Below, in pieces: positions 20,778 to 29,610 of a DNA stretch of 57,693 nt (position 1 is its first letter; every line of letters begins with the position of its first letter). Source of the stretch: Lentimicrobium sp. (GTDB taxonomy: Bacteria > Bacteroidota > Bacteroidia > Bacteroidales > Lentimicrobiaceae); contig JAMLHF010000024.1 in NCBI GenBank assembly GCA_023957275.1, forward strand, positions 1 to 57,693. The letters run 5' to 3'. The position numbers were made by a program, and so were the translations under genes. Below the pieces are notes generated by a model. That model ran no database searches, was not told the origin of the DNA, and saw nothing but the letters and a program-made list of their open reading frames with translations.

Positions 20778-22028
20778 ATGACAGGCAATGATTTTTTATC
20801 AGCGACAGAGAATCTACTACCTATGAACGGATTTATCAATGCTTTTCTGATTGTCGGAACCAGCGCATTGCTTTTACTGGCATTGCTCGCGTTTGAAAAG
20901 GCGATGCGTCAGGGCGACAAAGCCCGGTTGTACCTGGTTGTCTTTTTGTTGGTTTCGGCCCTCTATTTTACTTCTTACGGATTATATTGCTGCGCACCTG
21001 CGCCTTACAAAGAAATCGGAGGAGCGTTTAAAATACCGCTGGTTCTCGCATTTATTCCCCTGTTTTTCCTGTTTCTGCGCGACCTGATTACCGGAACCAC
21101 ACAGCATTTTTCAATGGTTGTCAAGCACCTGATTCTGCCGGTATTGTTTATTGCCTCCGCGCCCCTGCTTATTATTTTCCCCGAATCGGATGTTGCCATC
21201 GGCCATAATCAATATGGCTATTCCCTGCGATTTCTGCTGGGCCATGTGGTGCTGCTTTTGCAAACAGTTTTTTATACGTTGCGCATGTTCAGGCGTTATG
21301 CGCGTTACTCAGGTAAGTTGCGGAAATATTATCAGGAGTCAGACAGACATCCGGTGAAAATCAGAAACCTGTTGCTTTCATTTGTTATTTTCCTGCTGGT
21401 GCTCGATAACTGGTTAATGACATTTCTGATTCCCCAGGAAGTGTTTCCGATGATTTATCCTGTTCTGCTGTTTTCTGCGGCATTTGTCACCGGTTGGCTG
21501 GGTCTTGCTGCCCCGGCCTGTTCCTCCCCGGTTTCGGCACAAGCTTTACCGGATCAGAAAGCCGGCCAACCCCTGAAGGAAGTTGTGGTTGCCAAAGTTC
21601 CGGTTCCGGTGAATGAAGATACGGAGGAGGTCTCCGCACAGGTGAATGGCCGCAAGCCTTTCGGCGACAGTAAAAAGAAGGCCCTCTATGACCGCTTGTT
21701 AAGTTATCTGAAGGAAAGTGAGGTCTATACCAATCCCAAGCTTACCCTGAAGCAACTGGCCTCGGACCTGGATACCAATACCCGTTACCTTTCGATGGTG
21801 ATCAATGAATTTGAAGGATGCAATTTTAATCAGATGCTCAACAGGTACAGGGTGAACAAGGTTATTCAGCTGCTGGTGGATAATCAGGCGGAATCATATT
21901 CTTACCTCGGGCTTGCGCAAAAGGCCGGATTTCACAGTAAATCTGTATTTATTTCAGCATTTAAGGCGCAGACCGGTTCCACCCCCACGGAATTCGCCGG
22001 GTCAATGAAGAAACTGATTCAGAATTAA
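20778..22028 (+). CDS. Membrane-embedded AraC-family transcriptional regulator
   Basis: This 416-residue protein has two parts. Residues about 20-260 contain roughly seven hydrophobic segments (for example INAFLIVGTSALLLLALLAF, FIPLFFLFLRDL and VFPMIYPVLLFSAAFVTGWL), so the N-terminal half is a membrane domain. A charged linker follows (about 260-310). The C-terminal ~100 residues are an AraC/HTH_18 DNA-binding domain with two helix-turn-helix units (LTLKQLASDLDTNTRYLSMVINE, and LGLAQKAGFHSKSVFISAFKAQTGSTPTEF, which is the family signature end). Such membrane-bound AraC proteins are frequent in Bacteroidota and are thought to sense an envelope or small-molecule signal. An alternative start is the ATG at 20823. 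It is transcribed away from the surface-protein island, so it may regulate that island, but nothing in the sequence proves this. Confidence 0.88.
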   Translation: MTGNDFLSATENLLPMNGFINAFLIVGTSALLLLALLAFEKAMRQGDKARLYLVVFLLVSALYFTSYGLYCCAPAPYKEIGGAFKIPLVLAFIPLFFLFLRDLITGTTQHFSMVVKHLILPVLFIASAPLLIIFPESDVAIGHNQYGYSLRFLLGHVVLLLQTVFYTLRMFRRYARYSGKLRKYYQESDRHPVKIRNLLLSFVIFLLVLDNWLMTFLIPQEVFPMIYPVLLFSAAFVTGWLGLAAPACSSPVSAQALPDQKAGQPLKEVVVAKVPVPVNEDTEEVSAQVNGRKPFGDSKKKALYDRLLSYLKESEVYTNPKLTLKQLASDLDTNTRYLSMVINEFEGCNFNQMLNRYRVNKVIQLLVDNQAESYSYLGLAQKAGFHSKSVFISAFKAQTGSTPTEFAGSMKKLIQN

Positions 22029-22066
22029 AGTTTATTTCAGATCAGGAGCCAATTCCCGGCAAGGGC

Positions 22067-22537
22067 TTAAAACCTGAACCATGGTCTTTCAGGCCCCAAT
22101 ATGCCAACCGGTATCATAAGCAAAATAATAAGCAGGGCAATACCCGACCATATCAGCGTTTTCCGGTGTTTAACCCGGGAGTCGGCGGTTCTCTTAATGA
22201 GAATGCTGCCTGCCTGGGCGATTATGACTGCGATGATGTTTAACAGGGAATGCTCCACGGCCCAGTAGCGAAGGGTGCTGTCCTTCATGGCGGCGCCGAA
22301 GTTGTCCATGGCCTGCAGGGTGAATGGACTCAGAATGAAATAAAGCAAAAGACCCAGCAGGAGTTGAAGATGCAGGCTGCTGATAAACAGCAGGGAAAGA
22401 TTTCTGTTGGTGCCCGAATAAGCGGTCCTTTCGCGCAATCCTTTTATAGCCAATGCAATTGAAAGTAATCCGGCAATCAGGATGATCCAGCGGTTCCATG
22501 AATGCAGGTAAAGCGAGAAGGTATAGAGTGAGCCCAT
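22067..22537 (-). CDS. Small four-helix integral membrane protein, unknown function
   Basis: This is a 156-residue protein with four predicted membrane helices: WNRWIILIAGLLSIALAI, LLFISSLHLQLLLGLLLYFIL, a third around HSLLNIIAVIIAQAGSILI, and LIWSGIALLIILLMIPVGIL. Histidines lie in or next to helices (LHSWNRW, SSLHLQ, VEHSLLN), an arrangement seen in haem-binding cytochrome b561-like bundles; haem binding is only a suggestion. It is convergent with the AraC-type gene, with 38 bp between the stops, and lies downstream of the LolA-like gene on the same strand but beyond that gene's terminator, so it probably has its own promoter. An overlapping frame (22194-22586) is Pro/Ser-rich without hydrophobic periodicity and was judged a shadow. 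Confidence 0.75.
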   Translation of the reverse strand: MGSLYTFSLYLHSWNRWIILIAGLLSIALAIKGLRERTAYSGTNRNLSLLFISSLHLQLLLGLLLYFILSPFTLQAMDNFGAAMKDSTLRYWAVEHSLLNIIAVIIAQAGSILIKRTADSRVKHRKTLIWSGIALLIILLMIPVGILGPERPWFRF

Positions 22538-22724
22538 CTTTACAGTTATTTTGGCAGTTAAACACTCCGGCCGGCAACATGTTCAATAAAAGGTCAGTAC
22601 AACTGCTTTTTATTGTCTTAACAGGCTGAAACCGGAGTCAGCCGTAAAACTCCGAGAAGATGCCGTTCAATATCCTCCAATGCTTAGCCGGTGGTATGTT
22701 TCTGATTAATAGACCTTTCACTAT

Positions 22725-22760
22725 AAAAAAGCAAACCCGGGAAAGAATATCCCGGGTTTA
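22725..22760 (-). terminator. Rho-independent terminator after the LolA-like gene
   Basis: On the minus strand the stem AAACCCGGG / CCCGGGTTT (9-nt loop) is followed by GC and then six T. It lies about 45 nt downstream of the LolA-like stop, where the ftsK-lolA transcript would end. Confidence 0.8.
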
Positions 22761-22802
22761 ACCTGTATTGTTCGGAACAAGGGGATCAGGCGATCTTTCA
22801 AA

Positions 22803-23429
22803 TCAGCGCATATCAATTTCATCCACACCGGGATGGTCTTCAGGTTTGAATACAAACATGCCGTCGGTAAAAGGCAGGTTAGTTTCAAACTTATTGACCG
22901 TATAGGTATAAGTGCTGCCGTTCTTGTCATAAATGGTGATGCTGCTCACCATTTTCCGCGCCCGTTCAATGGTGACCCTGACTTTGTTGAAGTTTTTCTT
23001 CTGTATGGGAACCAGTTCTATGACCTGTTGTTTGCTGGTTTCTTCCAGCAGTCTGGCCTTGAAGTTCTCGTTGTATGAACTGAGCAGGTTATTCGGGGTA
23101 AAACTGTCGTCTTCCTTACTTGCATTGTTGATCTGCACTTCATTGGCATCTTTCAGATAAGTCCATACGGTTTTGCCGTTGCTGAAAATTTCCTGTCCGG
23201 AAAAACTCAGTTTATAACTATCGCCTTTGGAAATCAGCACCCCTTTAAAGCTGTCATCGATATTCTGGGCTTTATTTTCCATCTTGTAGGTGAATTCAAT
23301 GCGGACGGTTTTATAAGCCTTGGTTTTGGCTGATACTTCATCGAGAATGGTGCGGGCTTTTTTGTCAGTCTGCGCGTATGCCGGCAAAAAAAATAACAGG
23401 CTGAGCAAGGCTAAGAAAACATTTTTCAT
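22803..23429 (-). CDS. LolA-like outer-membrane lipoprotein carrier protein
   Basis: This 208-residue protein has a signal peptide (MKNVFLALLSLLFFLPAYAQ) and the layout of the LolA/LolB-like fold: VRIEFTYKMEN, then FKGVLISKGDSYKLSFSGQEIFSNGKTVWTYL, then the VSSITIYDKNGSTYTYTVNKFE strand pair. In this family the half-barrel binds the acyl chains of lipoproteins in the periplasm and delivers them to the outer membrane. The gene starts 14 bp after the ftsK stop, an arrangement often seen in Bacteroidota (ftsK followed by a LolA-family gene), so the two are probably co-transcribed. A strong terminator follows. Length and domain fit the family; the assignment to lipoprotein transport is by homology only. 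Confidence 0.85.
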   Translation of the reverse strand: MKNVFLALLSLLFFLPAYAQTDKKARTILDEVSAKTKAYKTVRIEFTYKMENKAQNIDDSFKGVLISKGDSYKLSFSGQEIFSNGKTVWTYLKDANEVQINNASKEDDSFTPNNLLSSYNENFKARLLEETSKQQVIELVPIQKKNFNKVRVTIERARKMVSSITIYDKNGSTYTYTVNKFETNLPFTDGMFVFKPEDHPGVDEIDMR

Positions 23430-23443
23430 TTTTACTTTATTTA

Positions 23444-25957
23444 TTAATCGTTTGGATTGGCTTCTGGTCTGAGGTCCTTCAAATATTGTTCCAAAGCCAT
23501 TTCATTGGCAACTTTAACTTCGCGGGCCTTGCTTCCTTCAAAAGGACCGACAATCCCGGCGGCCTCGAGCTGATCGATAATCCTTCCGGCGCGGTTGTAG
23601 CCTAGTTTCAATTTACGCTGTAAAAGCGATGTGCTTCCCTGCTGGGTTTGCACGATAATCCTGGCGGCATCTTCGAAAAGTTCGTCCCGTTGGGCCGGAT
23701 CAAATTCAACCTCTTTCTCATCCTGCTCATCGGCATATTCGGGCAGGTGATAGGCGTCGGGATATGCCCGCTGTGAGCCGATGAATTCGGTAATGCGTTC
23801 AACTTCGGGGGTATCCACAAAGGCGCATTGCAAGCGGATAAGGTCACTGCCTGTGGAGAGGAGCATGTCGCCCCGGCCAACCAGCTGATCTGCGCCTCCG
23901 GTGTCGAGGATGGTGCGTGAATCAATTTTTGAAATCACCCTGAAGGCTATACGGGCCGGGAAGTTGGCTTTGATGGTGCCGGTGATGATATTTACCGATG
24001 GCCGCTGAGTGGCGATCACCAGGTGAATACCGATGGCGCGGGCGAGCTGGGCAAGCCGGGTGAGCGGGGTCTCAATTTCCTTGCCGGCAGTCATGATCAG
24101 GTCGGCAAATTCATCGATCACCACAATGATGTAAGGCAGGAAGCGGTGACCGTGCAATGGATTTAACCGGCGGTCGACAAATTTTACATTGTATTCTTTG
24201 ATGTTACGAACCTGTGCATCTTTCAGCAGGTCGTAACGGTTGTCCATTTCAATATTGAGCGAGTTGAGTGTCCTGACCACCTTGCGCGTATCGGTGATAA
24301 TGGCCTCTTCCGAGTCGGGGAGTTTAGCCAGAAAATGCCGTTCAATTTTCGAGAACAGCGTCAACTCCACCTTCTTGGGGTCAATCATCACAAATTTTAC
24401 CTGGGCTGGATGCTTCTTGTAGAGTATAGAAGCAATAATCGCGTTCAGTCCCACAGACTTACCCTGCCCGGTAGCCCCCGCCATCAATATATGCGGCATG
24501 CGCGTGAGATCGGCAATGTAAGGCTCATTCTGTATGGTTTTGCCCATGCCGAAAGGAAGCTCGAATTTGGAATTCTGGAAACGCTCATTTCCCATGATGG
24601 ATTTCATCGAGACAATTTCCGGTTTAAGGTTCGGCACTTCAATACCAATGGTACCTTTTCCCGGAATCGGCGCGATAATGCGGATACCCATGGCCGCGAG
24701 GCTCAGCGCGATGTCGTCCTCCAGGTTCTTGATCTTCGAAATCCTGACTCCCGGCGCAGGGATGATCTCATACAGGGTAACGGTAGGGCCGATGGTGGCT
24801 TTTATTTTGTCGATCTGTATGCTGTAGTTTGCCAACGTTTCAACAATGCGGTTTTTGTTGGCTTCAAGTTCTTCCTTCTGAACGGAAATACTGGCTGTGC
24901 TCCCGTAATCGTCCAGCAGTTCAAGGGTTGGAAACTGATAATGCGGCAACTCCAGGGTCGGATCAAATTCAGTATCGATGCTAAACCGTTCCGGGGTTTC
25001 CCTGATCTCCTGATTTTCATTCAGGGTGTCAATATTTTCGATGGTAAGTTCTATCTCGGGACTTGGTTTGGGCTCAGCAGGCCTCGGTTCAACCTGTTCA
25101 AAACCGTTATCTTCCGGCATTGCTGCAGGCGTATCGTTTTTTATCTCCGGAAGGGGATTTTCATCCTTTACGGCGAATTCTACCGTATTGTATTTGTCTT
25201 CAGGCAACACCGTTGAATTGAAGCGGTTCTGATTGGTTTTTTGATTCATCGGTAAATCATCTCCCGACCCGTCAGATTCTTCCGCTTCATCTTTACCGGA
25301 AGGCTTTTTAGGCAATTCAAGCGGCATATTAAAGGCAAACACGAGAATGGCTATGAGCGAAAACAAGAGAAAGATCGCGGTTCCGGGTTTGCCGAGCAGG
25401 CCTTCGAGCCATCTGGCGCTCTGGTAACCGGTAATCCCTCCCAGTATGGCATAAGCCGATTGCTGCAGCAGGAAGCCAAGTGCAACCGGCAGCCACAATA
25501 ACCCCAGCAAGGAGTTGCGGAAGGTTTTACCGACAGGCAGTATGGCTGCCCCCACCGCCATGCGCAATCCGGCAACAAACAACATCAGGATGATCAGGTA
25601 GGCCGCCACACCAAAACCTTTCTTTATCAGCAGCAGCGAAAGGGCGGCACCCAGCCTCCCTGCCCAGTTTCCGGCCTCGATTCCGGTGTCGAAAAGTACC
25701 CTGCGGAAAGAGTAAGTGGTAAACAGATCGTCAGATCCCCAGTTGAAATAAAGAAAGAGGTATGACGAAAATGCAAAAAGCAGGTAAAGGGCAAGCAGAA
25801 TGAAGAAAACGCCCGATATCTTTACTGCACGCCCGTCGGTAAGCCAGGATGGAAATACCGGTCTTTTTCCGGATTTCTTCCCGCTTTTTGGCCGGGCCTC
25901 GTCAAATTCGTCCTTCCGGAGGGCGCTCTTCTTCAGGGTATTTCCCTTTCTTGCCAT
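23444..25957 (-). CDS. ftsK: DNA translocase FtsK/SpoIIIE
   Basis: This 837-residue motor couples chromosome segregation to division. The basic N-terminus is followed by about four membrane helices (residues about 50-215). An acidic Pro/Glu linker follows (about 220-330), short compared with E. coli FtsK, as usual in this phylum. The C-terminal motor has Walker A GATGQGKSVG, Walker B IIVVIDEFADLI, and a TRPSVNIITGTIKANFPARIAF stretch typical of FtsK. A gamma winged-helix (about 765-825; LLQRKLKLGYNRAGRIIDQLE) would recognise orienting sequences. The nearest upstream promoter box is TAAATTTG on the minus strand 28 nt before the ATG. It is followed by the LolA-like gene. Confidence 0.97.
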   Translation of the reverse strand: MARKGNTLKKSALRKDEFDEARPKSGKKSGKRPVFPSWLTDGRAVKISGVFFILLALYLLFAFSSYLFLYFNWGSDDLFTTYSFRRVLFDTGIEAGNWAGRLGAALSLLLIKKGFGVAAYLIILMLFVAGLRMAVGAAILPVGKTFRNSLLGLLWLPVALGFLLQQSAYAILGGITGYQSARWLEGLLGKPGTAIFLLFSLIAILVFAFNMPLELPKKPSGKDEAEESDGSGDDLPMNQKTNQNRFNSTVLPEDKYNTVEFAVKDENPLPEIKNDTPAAMPEDNGFEQVEPRPAEPKPSPEIELTIENIDTLNENQEIRETPERFSIDTEFDPTLELPHYQFPTLELLDDYGSTASISVQKEELEANKNRIVETLANYSIQIDKIKATIGPTVTLYEIIPAPGVRISKIKNLEDDIALSLAAMGIRIIAPIPGKGTIGIEVPNLKPEIVSMKSIMGNERFQNSKFELPFGMGKTIQNEPYIADLTRMPHILMAGATGQGKSVGLNAIIASILYKKHPAQVKFVMIDPKKVELTLFSKIERHFLAKLPDSEEAIITDTRKVVRTLNSLNIEMDNRYDLLKDAQVRNIKEYNVKFVDRRLNPLHGHRFLPYIIVVIDEFADLIMTAGKEIETPLTRLAQLARAIGIHLVIATQRPSVNIITGTIKANFPARIAFRVISKIDSRTILDTGGADQLVGRGDMLLSTGSDLIRLQCAFVDTPEVERITEFIGSQRAYPDAYHLPEYADEQDEKEVEFDPAQRDELFEDAARIIVQTQQGSTSLLQRKLKLGYNRAGRIIDQLEAAGIVGPFEGSKAREVKVANEMALEQYLKDLRPEANPND

Positions 25958-25985
25958 TTAGGATACTTTGGTTTGGTGCAGACGG

Positions 25986-25993
25986 CAAATTTA
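25986..25993 (-). promoter_or_regulatory. -7 promoter box (TAAATTTG) of ftsK
   Basis: On the minus strand the box TAAATTTG matches TAnnTTTG and lies 28 nt upstream of the ftsK ATG. No clear -33 TTG was found at the usual spacing. Confidence 0.5.
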
Positions 25994-26109
25994 CAAAAAC
26001 CGGAAGACCTGATGAAGCGGAATACCTGATTCGTATGGTACTCTCAGGGTATTCCGCTGTTACAGCCGGGTCGGCCGGTTCACACTATTGCGATATCAAT
26101 GCCTGGTTC

Positions 26110-26787
26110 TCAGTTGCCTCCGAACGACTGCCTGAGTTGTTCGGGAGTCATCTCTTTGTAGTCAGAGGGAACCTCAAATTCTTTGGCGGAAACTTTCCCC
26201 TTTTCTACACTTACCGCGGTCATATACATGTTCATTCCCTGCATTTTGTAAAAGAACTCCATCGGAATGCCTGGCAAGGTGCGGTATTCATTGTCATAGA
26301 AAAGTTTGTTGTTGCCGATGTCCTCTGTAAAGTAAACGATCATCGGACTTGCTTTGCTTTTTTCATCGCCGAAATGAATCTCGGCTTTCTTACAGGCGAA
26401 ACCTGCAATTTCCTTTGTTTCAGAGGTTACCGTAACAACAGGCTCTTTTCCTGAGGGCTTGTCGGCGCCCTTGTTGGGTTTCATGGCAATCTTCTGACCC
26501 ATCATATCGACCAGAAACACCGTTGATTGCTGATCTGCATCCATAATGATCACCTGGTTGATGCCTGACATCGACATTTCGATGCGGGCTTTATTCCCGT
26601 TCATCCTGACCTTGATGGTCTGCGGCAGCATGGCCAGCTGCGTTGCTTCCATTTTTGAATCGGGATAGGTAATTTTATAATTGATTGTGCCCTTGAAAGG
26701 ACTGCCGGGTCTTTGGGCAAAAACAGCAGAAAGGCCGGTCGAAAGGACAAATGATATGGTAAGGAATAGTGAAATCTTATTTTTCAT
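26110..26787 (-). CDS. Secreted DUF4412-domain protein
   Basis: This 225-residue protein has a signal peptide (MKNKISLFLTISFVLSTGLSAVFAQ). The rest is beta-rich: FKGTINYKITYPDSKMEATQLAMLPQTIKVRMNG, IIMDADQQSTVFLVDMMGQ, then KEIAGFACKKAEIHF and YNNEYRTLPGIPMEF-like segments. This matches DUF4412 and its MorN/LolA-like neighbours in Bacteroidota, found in periplasmic or surface proteins of unknown function. Two parts of the sequence support the family: KIEMSMSGINQ-type strands and a GFACKKAEI strand. It is on the same strand as ftsK with 152 bp between, and directly follows the cyclophilin gene (51-bp gap), so it may be the distal gene of the parA-to-cyclophilin operon. A lipid-binding role is possible but unproven. 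Confidence 0.75.
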   Translation of the reverse strand: MKNKISLFLTISFVLSTGLSAVFAQRPGSPFKGTINYKITYPDSKMEATQLAMLPQTIKVRMNGNKARIEMSMSGINQVIIMDADQQSTVFLVDMMGQKIAMKPNKGADKPSGKEPVVTVTSETKEIAGFACKKAEIHFGDEKSKASPMIVYFTEDIGNNKLFYDNEYRTLPGIPMEFFYKMQGMNMYMTAVSVEKGKVSAKEFEVPSDYKEMTPEQLRQSFGGN

Positions 26788-26838
26788 GCTTCAATTTTTT
26801 AAAAAGTTAAGATTTGGGCTGAAAACCCCGGAAAATTG

Positions 26839-27276
26839 CTATTCTTCCAGGATGACAATTTTATTGATTTTGTCACCGGCCCTGATCAGGTCAATCACTT
26901 CAAGACCTTCGAAGACTTTGCCGAAACAGGTATGGTTACGGTCGAGGTGGCGGGTGTTTTCGCGGTTATGACAGATAAAGAACTGTGATCCGCCGGTATT
27001 CCTGCCGGCATGCGCCATCGATAGAACGCCGCGGTCATGGTATTGGTTTTCTCCATCCAGTTCACAGTTTATGGTGTAACCGGGTCCGCCCGATCCCGTG
27101 CCGTTGGGGCATCCGCCCTGGATCACAAAATCCGGTATCACCCTGTGAAAAGTCAGTCCATTGTAAAATCCGCTTTTCGAAAGTTTTACAAAGTTTGCAA
27201 CGGTATTCGGGGCGTCTTCTTCGAAGAATTTAACCTTCATCAGGCCTTTGGCGGTGTGAATTTCTGCTGTGATCAT
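26839..27276 (-). CDS. Peptidyl-prolyl cis-trans isomerase (cyclophilin type)
   Basis: This 145-residue cyclophilin catalyses proline cis-trans isomerisation during protein folding. The family signature is present: [25 protein letters not shown], with the catalytic Arg in FHRVIPDF, and then [19 protein letters not shown], in which Gln and Phe line the active site. The start chosen is the ATG at 27276 ([18 protein letters not shown]). A longer reading frame up to 27414 would run into lepB and has unrelated residues, so it was not used. There is no signal peptide, so the product is likely cytoplasmic. It follows lepB by 19 bp and is probably in the same operon. Confidence 0.93.
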   Translation of the reverse strand: MITAEIHTAKGLMKVKFFEEDAPNTVANFVKLSKSGFYNGLTFHRVIPDFVIQGGCPNGTGSGGPGYTINCELDGENQYHDRGVLSMAHAGRNTGGSQFFICHNRENTRHLDRNHTCFGKVFEGLEVIDLIRAGDKINKIVILEE

Positions 27277-27295
27277 TAGTCTCAGGTTTATTTTA

Positions 27296-28804
27296 CTAAT
27301 TAATGGTTCTGAAAAGTTTATTAACCCTGATCTTTCCACCGAACAGGGGTTTCCTGTTGTCGAGCGAAAGCCATACAAATACCGCTTTCCCGACAATGTG
27401 GTCCTGAGGTACAAAGCCCCAGAACCGGGAGTCGGCGGAGTTGTGGCGGTTGTCGCCCATCATCCAGTAGTAATCCATCTTAAAGGTGTAGGATGTGGCC
27501 GGCTTGCCGTTGATCAGTATGGTATTGCCCTGTATTTCAAGGTCGTTAAGTTCATAGTTCTTGATGATCCGCTCGTACAATACGATGTTTCTGTGGTTGA
27601 TTTCAACAGTCGTGCCTGCTTTCGGGATTACCAGCGGGCCAAAGTTGTCTACATTCCAGGGATAGGCTGAGTCGAACGGGAAAATGTAAGGCTGCCAGAA
27701 CCCCGCGGGCTGGATAATCTTTTTAACCTCCCTGACATTGATGAAGCCTTTGAGTTTTTCGGCTGCCTCATTGGTCAGGGTTATTACATATTCCTCAGGG
27801 CCTGCCATGCCGATTTCTTCGGTAATGTCAAGTTTGTCAAGCGCCATGGGGTTGATGCGGGTGCCGTCGGTACGTACAATATATTTAAACTGCGCGAGTT
27901 CGGGCACATCCGCAGGTTTGCCGTTGATGTGTACAACCTGGTCAATGATCTGCAGGGTATCTCCGGGAATCGCCAGGCAACGCTTGATGTAATTTTCCCG
28001 CTTGTCCACCGGGCGGGCTACAATTTCTCCAAAATTAACCTTGTCGTTCCATACCCTGTTGCGTGTGTAATCCCTTACCAGCGCGTAATAGCTCTGGTTC
28101 TGAACTTTCAGGGCTACCGTGTCGCCGTCGGGATAATTGAAAACCACCACATCGTTGTTTTTGACTTTTGAAGGACCGGGGAACCGGTAGTAGGGCAGTT
28201 TGATCCATTCAACATAGGATTTCGTGTTCTCCGTAAGCGGCAGGGTATGGTGCACAAACGGGAAGGCGATGGGGGTGTTGGGTACTTTGGGGCCGTAACT
28301 CAGCTTGCTGACGAAAAGGAAATCTCCGACCAGCAGGGATTTTTCCATAGAAGAAGTTGGTATCGTATAGGCTTCAATCATGAATATACGGATGATGGAG
28401 GCCGCGATCACCGCGAAGATGATGGCATCCACCCATTCCCGCAGGGCGGTCTTCTTAATCCTGACCCGGTTTGCCGGAATGGTATAGTCCTTTTCCTTTT
28501 TAAGACCCAGCCAGGGCAGGTAAACTACCGGAAACAGAACGGCCAGTGCCTGCTGCCCGAGGCTGTGAATTTTGTAACATTTCAGGGTTTCAACCACCAT
28601 CAGCATAACCATAAAGGCGTTGATAAACGGCATAACCAGGAAAATAAACCACCACAGTGGCTTATCGATAATCTGAAGCCAGATATAATAATTGTAAACG
28701 GGAACGGCGGATTTCCATCCCGGATGACCGGCGTGCCCGAATGTTTTCCACAAAAGTGCCGGAAAGAAAATGATCAGTAAGATCAGGATAAGTGTTGGTG
28801 ACAT
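27296..28804 (-). CDS. lepB: Signal peptidase I
   Basis: This 502-residue protein cleaves signal peptides of exported proteins. It has N-terminal membrane helices ([30 protein letters not shown]) and a third near residues 130-150. The catalytic Ser lies in [24 protein letters not shown] and the Lys in [16 protein letters not shown]. The C-terminal box is [29 protein letters not shown]. At ~500 residues it is much longer than the E. coli enzyme, as is usual in Bacteroidota, where insertions separate the boxes. It is in the parA-parB-DUF5683-dapB-lepB cluster; it starts 66 bp after dapB and is followed by the cyclophilin. Its activity serves the many secreted proteins coded nearby. Confidence 0.95.
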   Translation of the reverse strand: MSPTLILILLIIFFPALLWKTFGHAGHPGWKSAVPVYNYYIWLQIIDKPLWWFIFLVMPFINAFMVMLMVVETLKCYKIHSLGQQALAVLFPVVYLPWLGLKKEKDYTIPANRVRIKKTALREWVDAIIFAVIAASIIRIFMIEAYTIPTSSMEKSLLVGDFLFVSKLSYGPKVPNTPIAFPFVHHTLPLTENTKSYVEWIKLPYYRFPGPSKVKNNDVVVFNYPDGDTVALKVQNQSYYALVRDYTRNRVWNDKVNFGEIVARPVDKRENYIKRCLAIPGDTLQIIDQVVHINGKPADVPELAQFKYIVRTDGTRINPMALDKLDITEEIGMAGPEEYVITLTNEAAEKLKGFINVREVKKIIQPAGFWQPYIFPFDSAYPWNVDNFGPLVIPKAGTTVEINHRNIVLYERIIKNYELNDLEIQGNTILINGKPATSYTFKMDYYWMMGDNRHNSADSRFWGFVPQDHIVGKAVFVWLSLDNRKPLFGGKIRVNKLFRTIN

Positions 28805-28870
28805 AGATTTCTTCTTGATGATCTGCCATGACGGGCAGTGCGTGGTGCAATATTAAGGTTTTTTATTGAG

Positions 28871-29593
28871 TTAAGGTTTATTCCCAAGCAAATCTGCCAT
28901 GCCGAAAACCCCTTTACGTCCCTGCAACCATTCGGCAGCCAGCACGGCACCCAGGGCAAAACCCTCCCTGTTGTGGGCGGTATGCTTTAGCTCAATGTCG
29001 TCGGTGAGCGAAGACCAATTTACAATATGCGTGCCGGGAACCTCGCCGGTCCGCTCGCTGATTACTTCCAGCTCACCGGGATTTGCGCCGTAGCCGCTGA
29101 TCCACCGGTGGTAAGCCTGATTCGCTTCAAGGATGGCGTCAGCCAATGCAATGGCTGTGCCACTCGGTGCGTCTTTTTTATGAATATGATGAATTTCGTG
29201 AATGGCAGCGCGATAAGTGCTGTATGGATTCATCAGACGGGCCAGCTGCCTGTTGATTTCAAAAAATATGTTAACCCCTATGCTGAAATTCGGTGCATGG
29301 AAAAAGGAATGATTGCCAGACCGGCAACGCTGAATAGCCTCTCTGAGGCCATCGGCCCAGCCGGTGGTTCCCGAAACTACCGGAATGCCAAGGTCGAAGC
29401 ACCGGTTAACAGCCATGGCCGCAGCGGCCGGAGTGCTGAAGTCAATTACGGCCTCGCATGACTTCAGCATTTTTTCAGCAGACATCCAGCCATCAGGTGT
29501 GTCGATGGCAATCAGGATCTCATGGCCTCTTTCAACCGCAGCTTTTTCAACTTCATGGCCCATTTTGCCATATCCTGATAATGCAATCTTCAA
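28871..29593 (-). CDS. dapB: 4-hydroxy-tetrahydrodipicolinate reductase
   Basis: This 240-residue enzyme reduces the tetrahydrodipicolinate precursor with NAD(P)H, on the way to lysine and meso-diaminopimelate for the cell wall. The N-terminal Rossmann motif is IALSGYGKMGHEVEKAA. GIPVVSGTTGW follows. The signature EIHHIHKKDAPSGTAIALA has the catalytic His pair and the Lys. Length and motifs fit DapB. It starts 17 bp after DUF5683 in the parA operon, an association known in Bacteroidota. Confidence 0.95.
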   Translation of the reverse strand: MKIALSGYGKMGHEVEKAAVERGHEILIAIDTPDGWMSAEKMLKSCEAVIDFSTPAAAAMAVNRCFDLGIPVVSGTTGWADGLREAIQRCRSGNHSFFHAPNFSIGVNIFFEINRQLARLMNPYSTYRAAIHEIHHIHKKDAPSGTAIALADAILEANQAYHRWISGYGANPGELEVISERTGEVPGTHIVNWSSLTDDIELKHTAHNREGFALGAVLAAEWLQGRKGVFGMADLLGNKP

Positions 29594-29610
29594 TTTTGTC
29601 AGATTTTAGT

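Noticed and set aside
22194-22586. A second frame overlapping the small membrane protein
   Set aside because: It is rich in His/Pro/Ser without hydrophobic segments and reads as a shadow of the membrane protein.
24335-25216. A 293-codon open frame antisense to ftsK
   Set aside because: It is a long shadow of the GC-biased ftsK frame, has no family motif or start context, and ftsK is certain.
25849-26454. A 201-codon plus-strand frame covering the ftsK start and the DUF4412 gene
   Set aside because: It is antisense to two supported genes and contains the ftsK promoter; composition is unlike a real protein.
27277-27414. An extended start for the cyclophilin
   Set aside because: The extension overlaps lepB and lacks similarity; the ATG at 27276 starts the normal cyclophilin.
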